64,000 nucleotides of DNA from Candidatus Kapaibacterium sp. (GTDB taxonomy: Bacteria > Bacteroidota > Ignavibacteria > Kapaibacteriales > NICIL-2). The notes beneath the pieces are model-generated. The model saw only the letters and a list, made by a program, of their open reading frames with translations, searched no databases and was not told the DNA's origin. This document shows positions 1-12,423 of the stretch, piece by piece. Made by a program: the position numbers and the translations under genes. How positions within the stretch are numbered: position 1 is the first letter of the stretch; every line of letters begins with the position of its first letter. The stretch is taken from contig BPHJ01000001.1 in NCBI GenBank assembly GCA_026003475.1, positions 1 to 64,000 on the forward strand, in the 5' to 3' direction.

Positions 1-26
1 TGGATTCGATCATCCGCAGGCAGGTA

Positions 27-3380
<3,354 letters not shown>

Positions 3381-3634
3381 TGCGGAAGCGTAAGCTTCCG
3401 TTACATTGCAATTTACACACAACACCCCGCTAACCCTGCATCTCTACTCCCCTCGTCACCCGATCTTTTGCATCTTGCGTTCTTGTAAGTCTCCAATCCT
3501 CAGCATGTTACGTACCTCCGCTAACCTCCCAGGAATTTCTCTGCAACTTCGGTTAGCGCTCAGAGTATCGTGCACAAAATCGTGCCCGCTCCACGTGGGC
3601 CTCGACCACACATTTCATCCTGCACACCGACGCG
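3381..3634 (-). promoter_or_regulatory. CRISPR leader
   Basis: This is a non-coding, relatively A/T-rich stretch between the leader-proximal repeat and the cas genes, where the array promoter and the integration signals are expected. Directly beside the first repeat is a perfect inverted repeat (CGGAAGC at 3383-3389, GTAA loop, GCTTCCG at 3394-3400). A weak -7-like TAAATTG lies on the minus strand at about 3408-3414. No open reading frame here has credible coding features. The right part merges into degenerate repeat-like sequence, annotated separately. The leader role is inferred from position and from repeat polarity. Confidence 0.7.
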
Positions 3635-3666
3635 CTTTCTATCTACGCACCCACGTGAGGCAGGAC
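3583..3666 (-). repeat. Degenerate CRISPR repeat remnants between leader and cas2
   Basis: Positions 3635-3666 align without gaps to the 32-bp array repeat with 24 of 32 bases identical, including TTTC at the left, ACGC and CCC in the middle and GAC at the right end. A second, weaker copy at about 3583-3606 retains GCCCG, CACGTGGG and CGAC but needs a short insertion. The two are separated by 28 bp, about one spacer of the modern array. This looks like a decayed repeat-spacer-repeat on the cas2 side of the leader. It could also be a chance GC-rich similarity, at least for the weaker copy. Confidence 0.5.
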
Positions 3667-3680
3667 CTGAGTCGGCTGCA

Positions 3681-3971
3681 TCAAAAGATCAATGGGTCGT
3701 CAATGCTCTGGACAACCGCAGCACCATGATGCTCTACCCGCTGCTGCCAATTATTCCCCAAAAAGTAGAATCGCAGACTATCCTCTTTCGGATTGTACGT
3801 CTCCAAAAGCCGCTTGCGCAAGACTAACCAGTCCCCCTCCGAAATGTTACACTCAAAAACTGACTTTTGCACCCGTATGCCATAGTTGAGGCAATGCTGT
3901 GCAATCTGCCGCAGACGCCGTGCGCCCTCGGGTGTAACAGTCGAAACATCGTAACTGACAAGCACCATCAT
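3681..3971 (-). CDS. cas2: CRISPR-associated endonuclease Cas2 (type I-C)
   Basis: This 96-residue protein is of normal Cas2 size and has the ferredoxin-like start MVLVSYDVST, in which the Asp after Tyr is the conserved Cas2 metal-binding acidic residue. The middle reads VQKSVFECN and the C-terminal part carries the extension usual for I-C Cas2 proteins. Cas2 forms the dimeric core of the Cas1-Cas2 integrase that inserts new spacers at the leader-proximal repeat. It is the last gene of the cas operon, starting 2 bp after the cas1 stop, and its own stop is followed directly by the repeat remnants and leader. Met1 and Met2 are adjacent and either could be the start. Confidence 0.96.
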   Translation of the reverse strand: MMVLVSYDVSTVTPEGARRLRQIAQHCLNYGIRVQKSVFECNISEGDWLVLRKRLLETYNPKEDSLRFYFLGNNWQQRVEHHGAAVVQSIDDPLIF

Positions 3972-3973
3972 CG

Positions 3974-5005
3974 CTACTTGATAACAAATGGTGGATACTC
4001 TGGCAGGTCGCCACGGATGTACCGTGCCAATAGCTGCGCTTGCACATGCGGCAGCAAGCCGACGGTTATTTTCTCCTGGAGAAAAGGATGGGTAATCTCT
4101 TCTTGCTTCCGTTGCTGGTAGGCAACGATGACACGCTTACGAGCAGCATCGCTCATCCGAACCTCGCCGGAGGGCCGTATCTCGAAATCCTCGGCGGTGA
4201 CTTGTCGAAGGTTGACCAAGGAGAACATCATCCGGTCGCCCAAGTACGCACGGAATTCTTCCAGTATATCGAGAGCCAGGCTTGGTCTGCCTGGCCGCAC
4301 GCGGTGGAAGAATCCAACGTACGGATCGAGACCGACCGATTCGAGTGCCGAACAAATGTCGTTGGTGATGAGCGCATAAAGAAACGACAACAGAGCGTTG
4401 GCTCGATCGCGTGGTGGGCGGCGTGAGCGCTGGGTAAAGGCAAAGTCCTCCTGTTGAGCAGTAAAAAGATGCGCTGCGACACAGAAGTAAAGCTGGGCAC
4501 ATTCTCCTTCGTAGCCACGCAATTGTTCCAGCGAATCAACGCGCTGGAGCATGCGTATCCGATGAGCGAACGTCTCCGTAATCGGACGCAGCAAACGCTC
4601 CACTGCTGCATCGGGGTGATTTCGCATGTGGCGGAGAAGCATCGTCCGATAGTTAGCAATTTTTGCTGCCACAATAGGACGCGAGGTAGCAAGGCTACGC
4701 TGTTCATCAGTGGCGATCGCATAGTGCGCCATGCGCAGGAGCACGTTCCCATGGGTATTGCCCGCTACTCGTGCTAAGAATGTCCCCGTAGTCGAAAGAA
4801 AACTGATGCTAACGTCACGCTCAGTGCAGAACGCCATCAGCGCTGGTGTTATTGGCTTGAAACCAAAACAGACGATACTCCCGATGGAACGAACCGGTGC
4901 TTGAAAGACTTTTTTCCCTTCGATTTCAACAACGAAGGTTTCGTGATCCTTCCGAAGGTACGCATCCTCCGAGGTGATGTAGAGCGTGTTGAGATGCTTT
5001 TTCAT
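3974..5005 (-). CDS. cas1: CRISPR-associated endonuclease/integrase Cas1 (type I-C)
   Basis: This 343-residue protein has the I-C Cas1 architecture: an N-terminal beta domain (MKKHLNTLYITSEDAYL) and a helical catalytic domain. The conserved region GLDPYVGFFHRVRPGRPSLALD contains the catalytic His, preceded by the conserved Glu in ALES and followed by the acidic ILEEFR. The C-terminus (QLLARYIRGDLPEYPPFV) is typical of the family. Cas1 catalyses the transesterification that joins prespacers to the repeat. The start overlaps the cas4 stop by 4 bp, which suggests translational coupling. Cas1, Cas4 and Cas2 together form the adaptation module here. Confidence 0.97.
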   Translation of the reverse strand: MKKHLNTLYITSEDAYLRKDHETFVVEIEGKKVFQAPVRSIGSIVCFGFKPITPALMAFCTERDVSISFLSTTGTFLARVAGNTHGNVLLRMAHYAIATDEQRSLATSRPIVAAKIANYRTMLLRHMRNHPDAAVERLLRPITETFAHRIRMLQRVDSLEQLRGYEGECAQLYFCVAAHLFTAQQEDFAFTQRSRRPPRDRANALLSFLYALITNDICSALESVGLDPYVGFFHRVRPGRPSLALDILEEFRAYLGDRMMFSLVNLRQVTAEDFEIRPSGEVRMSDAARKRVIVAYQQRKQEEITHPFLQEKITVGLLPHVQAQLLARYIRGDLPEYPPFVIK

Positions 5006-5655
5006 TTGGTCTCCGACGGTGGGTTATACAGCTCGCGCATGTACCTTTCGAGTCGGTGGTGGTTATGTGCTTTTGGCTGACATAGATCGAGCAATGAGCA
5101 ACTGAGGCATTTTGGCTCGTACCGCGCAGGCGGCAGCTGCCCCGATTCGAGCATCGCCCGTACCGCAGCAATCGTTTCGAGCGTCTCCGTTCGGAGTGCA
5201 TCGTCAAGCTCGATGAGCAGCCGCCGCCGCGTCTTGCCGTAAAAGAACGCCCCGTACCGGATCGTGCAGTCCATCATTTCCTCCAGACAGAGCGCTTGCG
5301 CGCAGAGCTGGACATCATCGCTCCGATCGCGCTTTGGTGCCCCGACCTTGTACTCAATCGGCAGGATGCTTCGATTTCCACTGTCGTCGCTGATCTCGAC
5401 GACATCGCACATTCCCGTAATGCCGTAGCGAAACGAGGCAATCCGCATCCCACGCACAATGTGGAGACCGTCGTCGCTCTCTTCATCGGGCAGATGAACG
5501 ACCTCGTGGAAGAGCGAACCACTGGTGGTCAGCACGTTATCCTGCCAGATGTTATCGAGCGCCAACAAGCTGCATTGGCGCTGGCAGAAACGCCAGTGCT
5601 GGAGCAGATTGATTGGCAACAGCTCGTCTTCGGTGTACATAGGCTCGATCGGCAC
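5002..5655 (-). CDS. cas4: Cas4 RecB-like nuclease, Fe-S (type I-C)
   Basis: This 217-residue protein has the RecB-type nuclease pattern: His in LFHEVVH (about residue 50), Asp in GMCDVVEI (about 84) and EYK at about 102-104. Four candidate 4Fe-4S cysteines are visible: one or both in FCQRQC (24 and 28) and three in the C-terminal CLSCSLLDLC. Cas4 works with Cas1-Cas2 to select prespacers with a correct PAM and to trim their ends. It overlaps cas1 by 4 bp and lies about 55 bp after cas7. All recognisable catalytic positions appear intact, so loss of Cas4 does not explain the unusual spacer lengths in the array. Confidence 0.95.
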   Translation of the reverse strand: MPIEPMYTEDELLPINLLQHWRFCQRQCSLLALDNIWQDNVLTTSGSLFHEVVHLPDEESDDGLHIVRGMRIASFRYGITGMCDVVEISDDSGNRSILPIEYKVGAPKRDRSDDVQLCAQALCLEEMMDCTIRYGAFFYGKTRRRLLIELDDALRTETLETIAAVRAMLESGQLPPARYEPKCLSCSLLDLCQPKAHNHHRLERYMRELYNPPSETK

Positions 5656-5710
5656 CTATAGAGGGCACTGCGTAGAGCACCACCGCAGGATGATTCGTCG
5701 GCGCTGCGGC

Positions 5711-6598
5711 TTAGTCCACTGGAACAACCAACCGAGGTGATGCTTGGATCGGGTTTCCATCGAGCAAGAGCTCGTAATCGTCAAACGAGCGCGTCGGACC
5801 ATCGGAGCGGCGGCGATGGGCCACACGCTGGAACAATTCGTGTGCGGGCCTGCTGCCCAGCGGAGACTTGTGCTCGAAGATGACCAGTGCGCGTGTGCTC
5901 ATCAGTCCCCGTGCAGCTGAGCGATCATGTTCGAACATTTGTTCGAGCGCTTGCCAGAATAGCTCCAGATCATCGGCTGAAAAGCCCGTCTGCTGTGCCA
6001 GAAACGGCGAGACAAAGCCGTAGGCGCGATAGAGGCCATATGGCACGGTGTATTTGCGCCCCATCGTGCGGTTATCGCCTTGCTGCTTGGCTGCTTCTTC
6101 TTCGGTCGTCACCGCCATGCGTGTAATCGAGTGCTCCAGTGCAACGATCGGCTCGACCGAACGTGCAAAGGTCATCTGGATCGGTCCTCGCACTTGGCCA
6201 CAATTGATCCCTGTGGTCATGACAGCCCCGAAGGCACGGATGTCGTAGAACGTCTGGCACATCCACTGGCGGGCTTCCTCGACAACATCCCCGCCTGTTC
6301 GTTTTTTCGCCTCTTTTTTCTCGACCATCTCTCCAGCGCCAATTGCTTGGTAGGCGCGTTTGTGCTGTTCGTTGAGAATGGCTTTTTCCTTGACGTAGAT
6401 CTCATACGGCGACCGATTCTCTTTGGTCAGCAGAACGTAATTGCGCACCTTCCGTTTCAGGCAGACATCGGTGACAAGGCCGATGCCTGTTTCGGCATCA
6501 ACGCGCGGAAGGTTGCCCGCATCCGGATCGCCGTTGGGATTGCCATCTTGCACGTCGAAGTAGAGCACAAAGTCGTAGCGACGGGTGATGGGTTCCAT
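5711..6598 (-). CDS. cas7: Cas7 (Csd2), type I-C Cascade backbone
   Basis: This 295-residue protein starts [19 protein letters not shown] and continues with [15 protein letters not shown], a hallmark of the Csd2/Csh2 Cas7 family. Several copies wrap the crRNA spacer and form the Cascade backbone. An upstream in-frame extension to 6700 is possible but overlaps cas8c and adds 34 residues without family character, so the ATG at 6598 is chosen; it leaves 31 bp after the cas8c stop. The gene lies between cas8c and cas4 in the canonical I-C order. Confidence 0.95.
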   Translation of the reverse strand: MEPITRRYDFVLYFDVQDGNPNGDPDAGNLPRVDAETGIGLVTDVCLKRKVRNYVLLTKENRSPYEIYVKEKAILNEQHKRAYQAIGAGEMVEKKEAKKRTGGDVVEEARQWMCQTFYDIRAFGAVMTTGINCGQVRGPIQMTFARSVEPIVALEHSITRMAVTTEEEAAKQQGDNRTMGRKYTVPYGLYRAYGFVSPFLAQQTGFSADDLELFWQALEQMFEHDRSAARGLMSTRALVIFEHKSPLGSRPAHELFQRVAHRRRSDGPTRSFDDYELLLDGNPIQASPRLVVPVD

Positions 6599-6629
6599 TG
6601 GACTCACGACACGATTGGTGAAACAAACA

Positions 6630-8378
6630 TTACGAAGCCGCTGGGGCGGATTCTTTCGGTTTGAAAAAGTCCTGGCGCTGGTGGTAGTAACCGAGCGCAA
6701 ACTCTGCCTGCTCTTGCATGCTCAGCTGAGCGGGGAATGTGCTCAGCGGCTCGATGATTTGCCCAACGAGCTTTTCGAAGTACGTCACAAGCTGTGGGCT
6801 GTCGAGCTTGCCGATGTGGTGGTTCTTGAGTTTGAGCAACTGCGGGAAGACCGCCACCGGTGTTGCTGAAGCCGCGCCGTAGAAACGATCGCGGATGGTA
6901 GCGTTGATACCTGGCTGTGCAGCTTCTTGGATTCGCTCGAGCACAGCAAAGAGCCGCCCCAGCAAGTAGGCTGGGCGCGTGTTGGCAGGATCGAGTGTCA
7001 TCGTAACCTCCGAAGAAAAGTGATGAGACATACGGCGAAGGCGAACAAGACTTGCTTTCAGAATTGCAGCACGCGGGTAGGTGACCGACTGCTCGGCGCG
7101 TATCCGCCGAATGCACTGCTGCAGCAGCGTTGCAGGGTACGGCACACCGTCGAGGATGGATTCCACTAATTGTCCTTCGAGATTCGGCGCAAGATTTTCG
7201 AGCTTACCCTGAAGGACAATTGCCTGCAGCAATCGGCGCAAAGGGAGGAACTCTGGGTCGTTAGGACCTCGCACGATACGAAGATCCTCGAAATGCTGGA
7301 GAATGTGCTCCCCAAACTGGCGAATCGTGCCCACACGGAAAAATCGCACTGCTACTCGTCCTGCATTCGGTGCCAAGCCCAGGACGTAGAATCGGCCGGT
7401 GCTTTCGGCAAGTTTTCCTGTCTTATGTGCCTCAAAGAGTGCGCGCACTGCCTCGATACTCCGATCGGGATTATCGCTCTGTTGCTCGATGTACCAACCG
7501 AACTGGCTTTCCAGATCGAATGAGCGCTCGCTCGATGGCTCTTCCGCCCAGAAGACAATTGTCGTATCACCGAGGACGACTTTGTTGCGCGAATCCCGAT
7601 CGAGCAGCATGTTGAGCGCCGTCGTGTATGCAAACGCTGCTTCAATGCTGACTGGGGAATTGAAGCTTTGCGTTTTGCCATAGGATTCGAACGCTCCTGC
7701 ATTGAAGGAAACAAGCGATGCACCGGTCGGGTTTGCACCGCGTACCCCTTTGATCGCAGGGTGGAGTCGCTCGATGTAGTTGCGAGTTCCTGTCACTAAA
7801 CAGATGCCTTCTGGAGTGCCATCCTCGACCGGCGGACTCCACTTGCCGAAGATGTCATCGGTGACGCACGCGTGCTCAGCGCCATCAATGCGGAAGGTGA
7901 TAAACGGGTTTTCCTGACACATCTGCTGCCATAGCTCGGCATCGTTCGATTGCTCGATTTGTGCAATTGGATTGTTGCGGAGGAACGCAAGAACTGCTTC
8001 CACAGAGGGAAGCTGCACGGCGCCGAGTTCCCGCTCGATACGCTCGATGAACGCTGCGTGCATCTGCTGCACACGCTCTGGTTCGGACTTGCACGGCTTG
8101 CCGAGCGCGTATTCGAGGTTGTCCCAAAGGAGGTTCGGCACTATCTGCACTGTACGCTTGACTGCTTTCGGCACACGGAATTTCCGCGCGCGTTTGCCCT
8201 CGCGCGTAGATTCGATCGCAGCAAACGAACCGTCTGGACGGAGAACGATGAGATACGGCAGCTCTTTGAACTCCCAGCCAGGTGGGGCAACGTCGGGAGC
8301 GTCGGCATCCGCAGAACGTTCGCTGCGCTGATGGGCTGCCTTTCGGTAGTAGTAGTTGTAGAGCGCGCTGAGAATCAT
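6630..8378 (-). CDS. cas8c: Cas8c (Csd1), type I-C Cascade large subunit
   Basis: This 582-residue protein begins [14 protein letters not shown], typical of Csd1, and has the expected family length. Cas8c recognises the PAM and recruits Cas3; in I-C systems an internal translation start within cas8c also gives a small Cas11c subunit. That internal start is known for the family and was not verified here. The ATG at 8378 overlaps the cas5 stop by 4 bp, which supports it over the longer in-frame extension to 8615. The assignment rests on N-terminal similarity, length and its place in the operon. Confidence 0.94.
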   Translation of the reverse strand: MILSALYNYYYRKAAHQRSERSADADAPDVAPPGWEFKELPYLIVLRPDGSFAAIESTREGKRARKFRVPKAVKRTVQIVPNLLWDNLEYALGKPCKSEPERVQQMHAAFIERIERELGAVQLPSVEAVLAFLRNNPIAQIEQSNDAELWQQMCQENPFITFRIDGAEHACVTDDIFGKWSPPVEDGTPEGICLVTGTRNYIERLHPAIKGVRGANPTGASLVSFNAGAFESYGKTQSFNSPVSIEAAFAYTTALNMLLDRDSRNKVVLGDTTIVFWAEEPSSERSFDLESQFGWYIEQQSDNPDRSIEAVRALFEAHKTGKLAESTGRFYVLGLAPNAGRVAVRFFRVGTIRQFGEHILQHFEDLRIVRGPNDPEFLPLRRLLQAIVLQGKLENLAPNLEGQLVESILDGVPYPATLLQQCIRRIRAEQSVTYPRAAILKASLVRLRRMSHHFSSEVTMTLDPANTRPAYLLGRLFAVLERIQEAAQPGINATIRDRFYGAASATPVAVFPQLLKLKNHHIGKLDSPQLVTYFEKLVGQIIEPLSTFPAQLSMQEQAEFALGYYHQRQDFFKPKESAPAAS

Positions 8379-9130
8379 CGCAGAATCTCTGAACTGTTGA
8401 ACTGCGGAATTGTGATTGTGCCCTGATTCATCTGTGCACGAAAAAAAAGCGGCTCGGGGCTTTCGGGGTTGGTATAGTCTAAGTCGTAGAGCATAATGCC
8501 GAGATCGCGCGTCTCTTCGATTGGGGGGTGCAGCTGGCGTTCGCGTTCGGGATCGTCCACTAAGCGGAAGAAGCAACTGAACTCGCGGCATCCCAAGTAC
8601 GGCTGGAGAAAGCACTGTCCCTTCCGGGCGCGCCGTTCGAAGATGGCAAGGTATTTCCCAGCAGTTTCGTTCGTGACCTTGTCAGTCGCTTCGAGCGACG
8701 GTGCAGGATGGAGCTGTGCTTCCTCTCGATCCCATAACGACTGTGGCAGAGGCCGATGATACCGAACAGGGCGTTGGGAAGGCGGAAGATACTCGAGCAT
8801 CGCGAAGAAGCGGTAGCGGACATCCTTGAGCACAACTGCTGCGCGCTGCTGCCGATCGTCCTCGATGAAGATGCCGTTGCGTGAGCGATGACTGGCGCGG
8901 GAGGCAACTTCGTTACGGCGAACAGTTGCCCATCGAATAGGATGGAGAACTTCGATTCTCTGCACATGCCAACGGATCGCAGGCTTCCAGAAGATCGCCT
9001 CGAAGATCGCTCGCACCGCTGATGGCGTTGGGACATCATAGCTCACGCGCTCGACCTTGAGTTCGGGGCGGGTAAAGCACGCATAGTCACCCCATACTTC
9101 CAAACAGAAAGGACGAAACGCACCGTGCAT
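8375..9130 (-). CDS. cas5c: Cas5c (Cas5d), crRNA-processing endoribonuclease
   Basis: This 251-residue protein starts MHGAFRPFCLEVWGDYACFTRPELKVERVSYDVPTPSA, the N-terminal pattern of Cas5d, and contains the family segment VVLKDVRYRFFAMLEY. I-C systems lack Cas6, and Cas5c cleaves the repeat at the base of its hairpin. The array repeats here have a 7-bp stem and an ATTGAAAC handle, which fits that role. It starts 30 bp after the cas3 stop and overlaps cas8c by 4 bp. The distal ORF boundary is clear and no frameshift was seen. Confidence 0.95.
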   Translation of the reverse strand: MHGAFRPFCLEVWGDYACFTRPELKVERVSYDVPTPSAVRAIFEAIFWKPAIRWHVQRIEVLHPIRWATVRRNEVASRASHRSRNGIFIEDDRQQRAAVVLKDVRYRFFAMLEYLPPSQRPVRYHRPLPQSLWDREEAQLHPAPSLEATDKVTNETAGKYLAIFERRARKGQCFLQPYLGCREFSCFFRLVDDPERERQLHPPIEETRDLGIMLYDLDYTNPESPEPLFFRAQMNQGTITIPQFNSSEILR

Positions 9131-9160
9131 TGGAACCTCCGTGCAGAATTGGAACCTAAC

Positions 9161-11488
9161 CTAAACTACAAAATCACCGAACCACGATCCTTGCCCATCG
9201 AACTGGACGCCAACACCAGGAATATAGAGCTGCTTGACTGCTTGCACCCAGAGACTGCCGCAACGTTCGATGTAGCCACTGCGGGCCAGCTGCTCGACTT
9301 CATTGCGATAGAGTGTGACAACGTAGCGTTGGAGCATGCGCCAGGTTTTGTACGTATCGCGACCACGATGGATTTCCTCAATGAGCGTGCGACTGTCGAA
9401 CCCTGTCACAGGATCAGTGTACCAGACAACGACGCTCTCGCGGACGCGCTCGTCAACTATCCGAAACTCATCGGCAAAGGAGCGAAATGCAAAGCTGAAA
9501 TCTTCTGCGCCGTTTACCAATCGTTCCTGGAAATTTGCAGCATCAAATGTGTTGATCCGGCGATAGTAGGCATTGAAGTAGTCAACATAGAATTCCGGGT
9601 CGAGTCTGAGTTCACTGCGGGTTCGGAGGAGCTCTGCTGTAGCGTCAGCTGCTTTACGGAGCACACCGGCAGGTACGTGTGTGGGTGGATTGAAAACCAC
9701 GACTTTTCCTTTCCCCTGCAATCGTTGCTCACGGTTGCAGCGCCCAGCTGCTTGTGCAATCGAATCCAAGCCTGCAATTGCACGATAGACAACGGGGAAG
9801 TCAATATCTACGCCTGCTTCGATAAGCTGCGTGCTAACAAGGCGGACGGGTTCTCCACGGCGAAGCCGTTCCTTGACCTGTTGGATAATCCAACTCCGCT
9901 CTTGGCCGCACTGGAGCGAGGAAAGGTGAAATGTCCCCTCCGGCATGAGTCGGTGGAGATCGCGGCAGTCCTTGCGGGAGTTGACAATGCAGAGCACTTG
10001 CTCATAGCCTCCTAACTCGCGGGCGAGCTCTTCCCACGTGAGACGATCCCCGCGCGCTCGATCTACAACAAGTTCGACGCGATCGAGCTTTTGAGCAAGC
10101 TCACTTGGATTTTCGATAATCGCTCGAACACCACTGATCCCCTGCAGCACCGCGGGCGGTGAACCGATTGTTCCTTCCAGCACTGGCAGCGTGGCTGTCA
10201 TCAGCAGAACCGTACACCCGAAATAGTCCACTAAGCCTTGCAGCACAGACAGCAGCGGACGGAGATGTTCTGGCGGCAATAGCTGTGCTTCGTCGAGGAT
10301 AATCACACTCTGGGCGATGTTGTGGAGTTTTCGAAGCTGCGAAGGGCGACACCCGAAGAGGGATTCAAAAAGCTGGACGGTCGTGGTGACAATAATCGGA
10401 GCGTCCCAATTTTCTGCCGCAAGCCGCGAGCGAAGTGTTTCTTCTTCGGGGTCGAGATTACTGTGGTGCTCGACGATCGCCTCGCTCCCGAATAGCTCCA
10501 TGCTGGGACTCGGCGTATCGGTACCGTAGCGGAGGACCGCTGCCGTCTGTTCGATGATGCTGGTGTAGGGAATAGCAACAATGACGCGCCGAAGTCCATG
10601 GCGGACGGCATGTTCGAGCGCAAATCCGATCGAAGCAAGCGTTTTGCCGCCGCCGGTTGGCACCACAAGCGAGAAAAACCCCGGAGGATGCGCTGCGTTC
10701 TCGATGCACTGCAACCGAACCTGCCGTCGAAGCTCGTTGAGAGGCGTTGGTTGAACCGACCGTTCGAGCTGCTCGATAAACGTGTTGTAGCGTGATCGTA
10801 GCACATCGAGCGATGGATAGCTCCCGCGCTGAGCAGCAACGTCCGGCTGCACGAAACGCTCGGAATCAAGGGCGTCAGAATCAACTAAACAGGAAAAGAG
10901 CATGCGGACCCATAGGTGCAGCTGCTCAGGTGATTTCTGCCACGGCGAGGGTTTTGACTGCGGCGCTGGACAGGAAAGGAACTGCTGAGCCTGTGGAAGG
11001 CCGCAAACTGTGCGGTAGAGCACTTGCTCGCGTTCCTCGATTGTGAGGCGGTGTTCGAGATCGGGATGCCAATCGGTTAGGCCGCTATGGTGCCCTGCGA
11101 TACAGTAGGCAAGAATCCTCGCGGGCCGATGATGCTTGAAACGTTCGAGCGCAGCAATGGCGCCGACTCCGCTATGCCGAGGCCGTTTGCTACTTTCCAA
11201 GTGCGCCTCGGGCAACACTTGACGTCGGAGGTAGCTCTGCCATTCGGGGTGGTATTTCCCCAGGTCGTGCAGCATCCCAACATAGCGTGCCCAATCACTT
11301 GCTCCGAACGGCTCGGCAAAAGCGGCAGCCATCGTAGCAACTGCCTCGAGATGTTCAGAAAGCGCTTGCCACAAAGGCTGGCCATCCGTTCTCAACTGAA
11401 CGCGTGCAACAGCATCAGCCATAGGCAAGAACGTCGCCGATTTACTGCTCATCGAACAAAAATAGGCGCTCGATCTTGCTGCTGCCAA
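9161..11488 (-). CDS. cas3: Cas3 HD nuclease-helicase (type I-C)
   Basis: This 775-residue protein has an N-terminal HD nuclease domain with His46, His74-Asp75 (MLHDLGK), His105 and His123-His124 (AGHHSG). The superfamily 2 helicase carries Walker A PTGGGKT at about 277-283, the DEAQ box at about 399-402 and a later LMTATLP motif. Cas3 is recruited by Cascade and degrades the target DNA from the R-loop. It is the first gene of the operon. An alternative start at Met13 (11452) would remove the low-complexity N-terminus. A tRNA-Glu gene on the same strand ends about 120 bp upstream, so the cas promoter probably lies in 11489-11607. Confidence 0.96.
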   Translation of the reverse strand: MAAARSSAYFCSMSSKSATFLPMADAVARVQLRTDGQPLWQALSEHLEAVATMAAAFAEPFGASDWARYVGMLHDLGKYHPEWQSYLRRQVLPEAHLESSKRPRHSGVGAIAALERFKHHRPARILAYCIAGHHSGLTDWHPDLEHRLTIEEREQVLYRTVCGLPQAQQFLSCPAPQSKPSPWQKSPEQLHLWVRMLFSCLVDSDALDSERFVQPDVAAQRGSYPSLDVLRSRYNTFIEQLERSVQPTPLNELRRQVRLQCIENAAHPPGFFSLVVPTGGGKTLASIGFALEHAVRHGLRRVIVAIPYTSIIEQTAAVLRYGTDTPSPSMELFGSEAIVEHHSNLDPEEETLRSRLAAENWDAPIIVTTTVQLFESLFGCRPSQLRKLHNIAQSVIILDEAQLLPPEHLRPLLSVLQGLVDYFGCTVLLMTATLPVLEGTIGSPPAVLQGISGVRAIIENPSELAQKLDRVELVVDRARGDRLTWEELARELGGYEQVLCIVNSRKDCRDLHRLMPEGTFHLSSLQCGQERSWIIQQVKERLRRGEPVRLVSTQLIEAGVDIDFPVVYRAIAGLDSIAQAAGRCNREQRLQGKGKVVVFNPPTHVPAGVLRKAADATAELLRTRSELRLDPEFYVDYFNAYYRRINTFDAANFQERLVNGAEDFSFAFRSFADEFRIVDERVRESVVVWYTDPVTGFDSRTLIEEIHRGRDTYKTWRMLQRYVVTLYRNEVEQLARSGYIERCGSLWVQAVKQLYIPGVGVQFDGQGSWFGDFVV

Positions 11489-11607
11489 CAGTAAGAAGGT
11501 TCCCGCTAACTGCTAACAAGGGTTCCGATCGAAAGGACTGGTTGGGCTTATGTCTTCCCCCCGCATATTCCCACACTCCGCAGTTGAGGTCTTGCTCTGC
11601 GCTTCCG

Positions 11608-11679
11608 TAGTCCCAACGGGATTCGAACCCGTACCGCCACCTTGAAAGGGTGGTGACCTAACCATTAGTCGATGGGACC
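11608..11679 (-). tRNA. tRNA-Glu (anticodon TTC)
   Basis: The reverse complement folds as a 72-nt tRNA. The acceptor stem GGTCCCA pairs with TGGGACT (one G-T pair), there is a D-arm, the anticodon loop CTTTCAA contains TTC, and the T-arm is GGGTTCGAATCCC. CCA is not encoded. The 3' end points towards cas3. This is the only tRNA I can support in the window. Confidence 0.95.
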
Positions 11680-11778
11680 GTTGCAATCATGATGCCTGTG
11701 CATGTGGCAGACATGTGCAAGCCAGACTGCACTAAATTTGGGATGCAAAAATACGGAACATCCAGCACAGAAGCAAAC

Positions 11779-12423
11779 ATGCTCGTCATCGGACTGACCG
11801 GCAACATTGGCAGTGGTAAAAGCGAGGTCGCTCGGATTCTCGAGCGGAATGGTATTCCGGTGATTGTTAGCGACCAGATCGCCCGCCAGATCATGGACAC
11901 TGATGAGGAAGTGCGTATGCTCTTACAGCAGCGCTTTGGCTCGGCGGTTGTACCTGATGGTGCTCCGGTCAACCGGCAACTGCTGGCGGCGCGGATTTTT
12001 GGTACCGATCCCGAGACCATTGAACATCGCCAGTTTGTCGAGCGCTGTGTGCATCCTCGGGTTCTGGATCGTATTGCTGCAATGCTCGACGGGCTTGCGG
12101 CGCAGCAAACGCCGCTTGTAGTCGTGGAATCGGCGCTGATTTACCAAGCAGGAATCGAAGAGCTGTTCGATTACATCGTCGCGGTTGTTGCACCGGAGTC
12201 GCTCCGACGAGAGCGCGTTCGCCAGCGCGGCATCAGCGATGCAGACTTTCTGCATCGGCAGCAAGTGCAACTGTCGGATGACGAACTGGCTGCACGAGCA
12301 GATTTTGTCCTTGTCAACGATGGTTCGCTAGTGGACCTCGAGCGCGCAACCCAAGCCCTGATAGCAATGCTGGCTGCCTTACCTCCACGTCCGGTGGAAC
12401 ATGACCATCGAAGCATACAATGA
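11779..12423 (+). CDS. coaE: Dephospho-CoA kinase
   Basis: This 214-residue protein starts MLVIGLTGNIGSGKSEVARIL. Its P-loop GNIGSGKS (8-15) and following text are characteristic of CoaE, as are SDQIARQIMD and the later RQRGISDADFLHRQ region. It phosphorylates dephospho-CoA, the last step of coenzyme A synthesis. Longer in-frame starts exist upstream to 11689, but the family N-terminus begins at the ATG at 11779. The stop overlaps the next gene (a ComEA-like protein) by 4 bp, so the two are probably co-transcribed. Confidence 0.95.
   Translation: MLVIGLTGNIGSGKSEVARILERNGIPVIVSDQIARQIMDTDEEVRMLLQQRFGSAVVPDGAPVNRQLLAARIFGTDPETIEHRQFVERCVHPRVLDRIAAMLDGLAAQQTPLVVVESALIYQAGIEELFDYIVAVVAPESLRRERVRQRGISDADFLHRQQVQLSDDELAARADFVLVNDGSLVDLERATQALIAMLAALPPRPVEHDHRSIQ

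Noticed and set aside
11489-11607. Direct repeat GTTAGC-A-GTTAGC upstream of cas3 as an operator
   Set aside because: It is too short and isolated to support; kept only as part of the probable cas promoter region.
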